From Myxococcus sp. RHSTA-1-4 (GTDB taxonomy: Bacteria > Myxococcota > Myxococcia > Myxococcales > Myxococcaceae): DNA of 64,000 bases. Each line of letters opens with the position of its first letter. Positions within the stretch are counted from its first letter, which is position 1. Location: assembly GCF_020037125.1 (NCBI RefSeq), contig NZ_JAIQDG010000001.1:744001-808000 (forward strand), given 5' to 3'. Shown here piece after piece: positions 62,462 through 64,000 of this stretch. The position numbers were made by a program, and so were the translations under genes. Below the pieces are notes generated by a model, which ran no database searches, was not told the origin of the DNA, and worked only from the letters and a program-made list of their open reading frames with translations.

Positions 62462-64000
62462 CTACTTCGCTGCCGGTACGGTGACGTCGCTCGCGGCGCG
62501 CAGCTCCTTCACGACGTGGGTGGCGCCGTAGACGTGCTCCAGGGCGGCGAGGATGCCGTCGCCGTGCACGGCCACCGCGCGGTTCGTCTCCGGCACGTAC
62601 GCGTACCGGCCGCCGAGCGAGTGCAGGTTGCCGTCGAAGATGAGCCCCACCACGCGCCCGTCGCGGTCCACCACGGGCGAGCCGGAGTTGCCGCCGATGA
62701 TGTCGTTGGTGGTGGCCATGTCCAGCGGCGTGCCGGCCGGCACCTTGCCCTGGGCCTTCAGCCAGGTGCCGGGCAGCTTGAAGGGGTCCTTGCCGGTGTG
62801 GCGCGCGAAGGCGCCGCCGAAGGTGGTGAGGGGGGCCACGGCGCGGCCATTCTCGTCCCAGCCCTTCACCTGCCCGGCGTTGAGGCGCAGGGTGAAGGTG
62901 GCATCCGGGTAGCCGGAGGTGCCGTAGACGGCCAGGTGCGCCCGGGCGATGCGCTCGCCGTTGCGCTTGAGCACCGCCTCCACGGCGTCCTCGTAGCGCT
63001 TGCGGGCGGCGCGGGCCTCGGCGTCCACCTTGCGCGCGAAGACAATCATCGGGTCCTTCGACGCATCGACGGCGGCCTTGCCGCCCTCCAGCAGGGCCTT
63101 GCGCACCTTCACGTCGCCCAGCTTCGTGCCCTTCACCAGCGCGCGCGCCAGGTCGGCGGGGGCCTCGCGGCCGAGCACCTGCTGGACGAACGGGTCATCC
63201 GCGCCCAGCGTCTCGCGCAGGCGGTTGAGGCCGAAGCCCAGCAGCGCCTGCTCCAGCTCGGTGGCGATGGGGGCGCCGCGCAACAACTGCTGGCGCAGGG
63301 TGGGGAGCTGGGCCTCGGTGTACTCGCGCAGCCGCTCGGCGTTGGGCTTGGGCTGCTCCTCGGCGACGCGCACCAGGTGCCGCGCCAGGGTGAACAGCTC
63401 GCCGGGGTACGCGTCCGCATGTTCCTTCATCCGGTACTCGGGCAGCATGCGGCGGTACGCGTCGAGCGCCTGGGCCATCTCCTCCCACGCGCCCGCGGTG
63501 GCGGCCTTCACCTGGGGGTTGGCGTCCACCTTCTCGCGCAGCTCGGCCTCCTCCTGGCGCTTGCGGGCCAGCAGCGCCGGGTCGGCCAGGGCCTGGTGCC
63601 GGCCGCGCAGCGCCTTCAGCCCGTTCTCCACGGCGCGCAGCCGCGAGCGCGTGGTGCGGTAGCGCTCGGGCGAGGCGCTGGCGAACTCGCGCAGCATGCC
63701 GCGGACCTCGGAGAGCTGGAGCAGCGTGTACGGCAGGTTGACGTCGCGCTGGAACTCCAGCTCGGCCACGGTGGCCTTGCGCTCGGTGCCGCCGGGGTGG
63801 CCGGAGACGAAGACGAGGTCGCCCTCCTTCGCGCCCTGCTTCGCCCACGGCAGGTAGTGCGGGCTCTTCGCCGGCGCGCCGCCCTGCCACACGCGGAGGA
63901 AGGCCACGTCGTAGCCGAAGCGCGGGAAGTTGAAGTTGTCCGGGTCCCCGCCGAAGGCGGCCATGGAGAACTCGGGGGCGAAGACGAGGCGCACGTCCTG
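62462..64000 (-). CDS. S46 dipeptidyl peptidase (DPP7-like), C-terminal part (cut by right edge)
   Basis: The frame is open to base 64000, so the N-terminus lies outside; about 512 C-terminal residues are visible. The family signatures are FGGDPDNFNFPRFGYDVAFL (containing the catalytic Asp) and the nucleophile loop IIGGNSGSPVVD. The substrate-pocket segment reads FDGN; in characterised enzymes Gly there (DPP7) selects hydrophobic residues and Arg (DPP11) selects acidic ones, so a DPP7-like specificity is likely. The helical lid (~150-300 here) is present. S46 enzymes release dipeptides in the periplasm, which suits a predatory bacterium feeding on protein. Confidence 0.92.
   Translation of the reverse strand, partial: QDVRLVFAPEFSMAAFGGDPDNFNFPRFGYDVAFLRVWQGGAPAKSPHYLPWAKQGAKEGDLVFVSGHPGGTERKATVAELEFQRDVNLPYTLLQLSEVRGMLREFASASPERYRTTRSRLRAVENGLKALRGRHQALADPALLARKRQEEAELREKVDANPQVKAATAGAWEEMAQALDAYRRMLPEYRMKEHADAYPGELFTLARHLVRVAEEQPKPNAERLREYTEAQLPTLRQQLLRGAPIATELEQALLGFGLNRLRETLGADDPFVQQVLGREAPADLARALVKGTKLGDVKVRKALLEGGKAAVDASKDPMIVFARKVDAEARAARKRYEDAVEAVLKRNGERIARAHLAVYGTSGYPDATFTLRLNAGQVKGWDENGRAVAPLTTFGGAFARHTGKDPFKLPGTWLKAQGKVPAGTPLDMATTNDIIGGNSGSPVVDRDGRVVGLIFDGNLHSLGGRYAYVPETNRAVAVHGDGILAALEHVYGATHVVKELRAASDVTVPAAK

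Overview
The window is very GC-rich (about 70%), gene-dense DNA from a myxobacterium, most likely Myxococcaceae (Myxococcus, Corallococcus or Pyxidicoccus type). The markers are four Hanks-type Ser/Thr kinases, an FHA-domain sigma54 activator, many lipoproteins with RCC1, TSP3, MopE-like or ADYC modules, a complete carB/carA-type light-regulated carotenoid operon ending in two MerR-B12 regulators, and a chromosomal retron. No tRNA, rRNA, CRISPR array or transposase was seen. Genes are cut by both window edges.

Layout. (1) 1-6.5 kb: a partial coiled-coil protein, an FHA-sigma54 activator, and a 1313-residue kinase/STAND NTPase/PEGA/formylglycine-enzyme-like fusion translationally coupled to the activator. 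(2) 6.5-10.3 kb: an ADYC lipoprotein behind a sigma54-like promoter, convergent with a membrane TPR protein. (3) 10.4-22.2 kb, minus strand: a twelve-gene operon crtE-crtI-crtB-mvaA-crtD-crtC-glycosyltransferase-crtYc-crtYd-acyltransferase-carA-carH. Most junctions are 4-base stop/start overlaps. Upstream of crtE lie a TTGACA promoter and an operator-like palindrome. (4) 22.3-25.7 kb, plus strand: a YtfJ-like protein, an SDR39U1-like epimerase, an enterochelin-esterase-like protein and an unknown protein. (5) 26.1-32.4 kb: the most unusual region. A HEAT-repeat protein ending in a degenerate aldo-keto reductase domain is followed after 22 bases by a predicted retron msr-msd, then the retron reverse transcriptase, then a TIGR02996/leucine-rich-repeat protein overlapping the RT stop codon. 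(6) 32.4-43.9 kb: a 28-repeat RCC1 lipoprotein, a metallophosphoesterase, a TetR regulator, and a 1550-residue amidohydrolase/TSP3/lamin-tail lipoprotein. (7) 44-53 kb: two kinases, an esterase, an FHA protein, a TPR protein, a MopE-like Cys-rich lipoprotein and a PEGA protein. (8) 53-64 kb: a host-attachment-family protein, an MCP-HAD-glycosyltransferase operon, a GST, a degenerate class III cyclase, a kinase-lipoprotein-secreted protein operon, and an S46 dipeptidyl peptidase running off the right edge.

How parts work together. The carotenoid operon carries a C20 precursor to cyclised, hydroxylated and probably glycosylated and acylated carotenoids. It encodes its own repressors: CarH, which has all the B12 and photosensor residues, and CarA, which lacks the sensor tryptophan. 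The kinase at 2.5 kb and the FHA activator look like a phosphothreonine-to-sigma54 relay. The retron locus has the form of an anti-phage retron: RT, branched ncRNA and a coupled accessory protein. Its partners, an LRR protein and a HEAT/pseudo-reductase protein, are not ones I recognise as characterised retron effectors, so this is the best candidate here for a new system.
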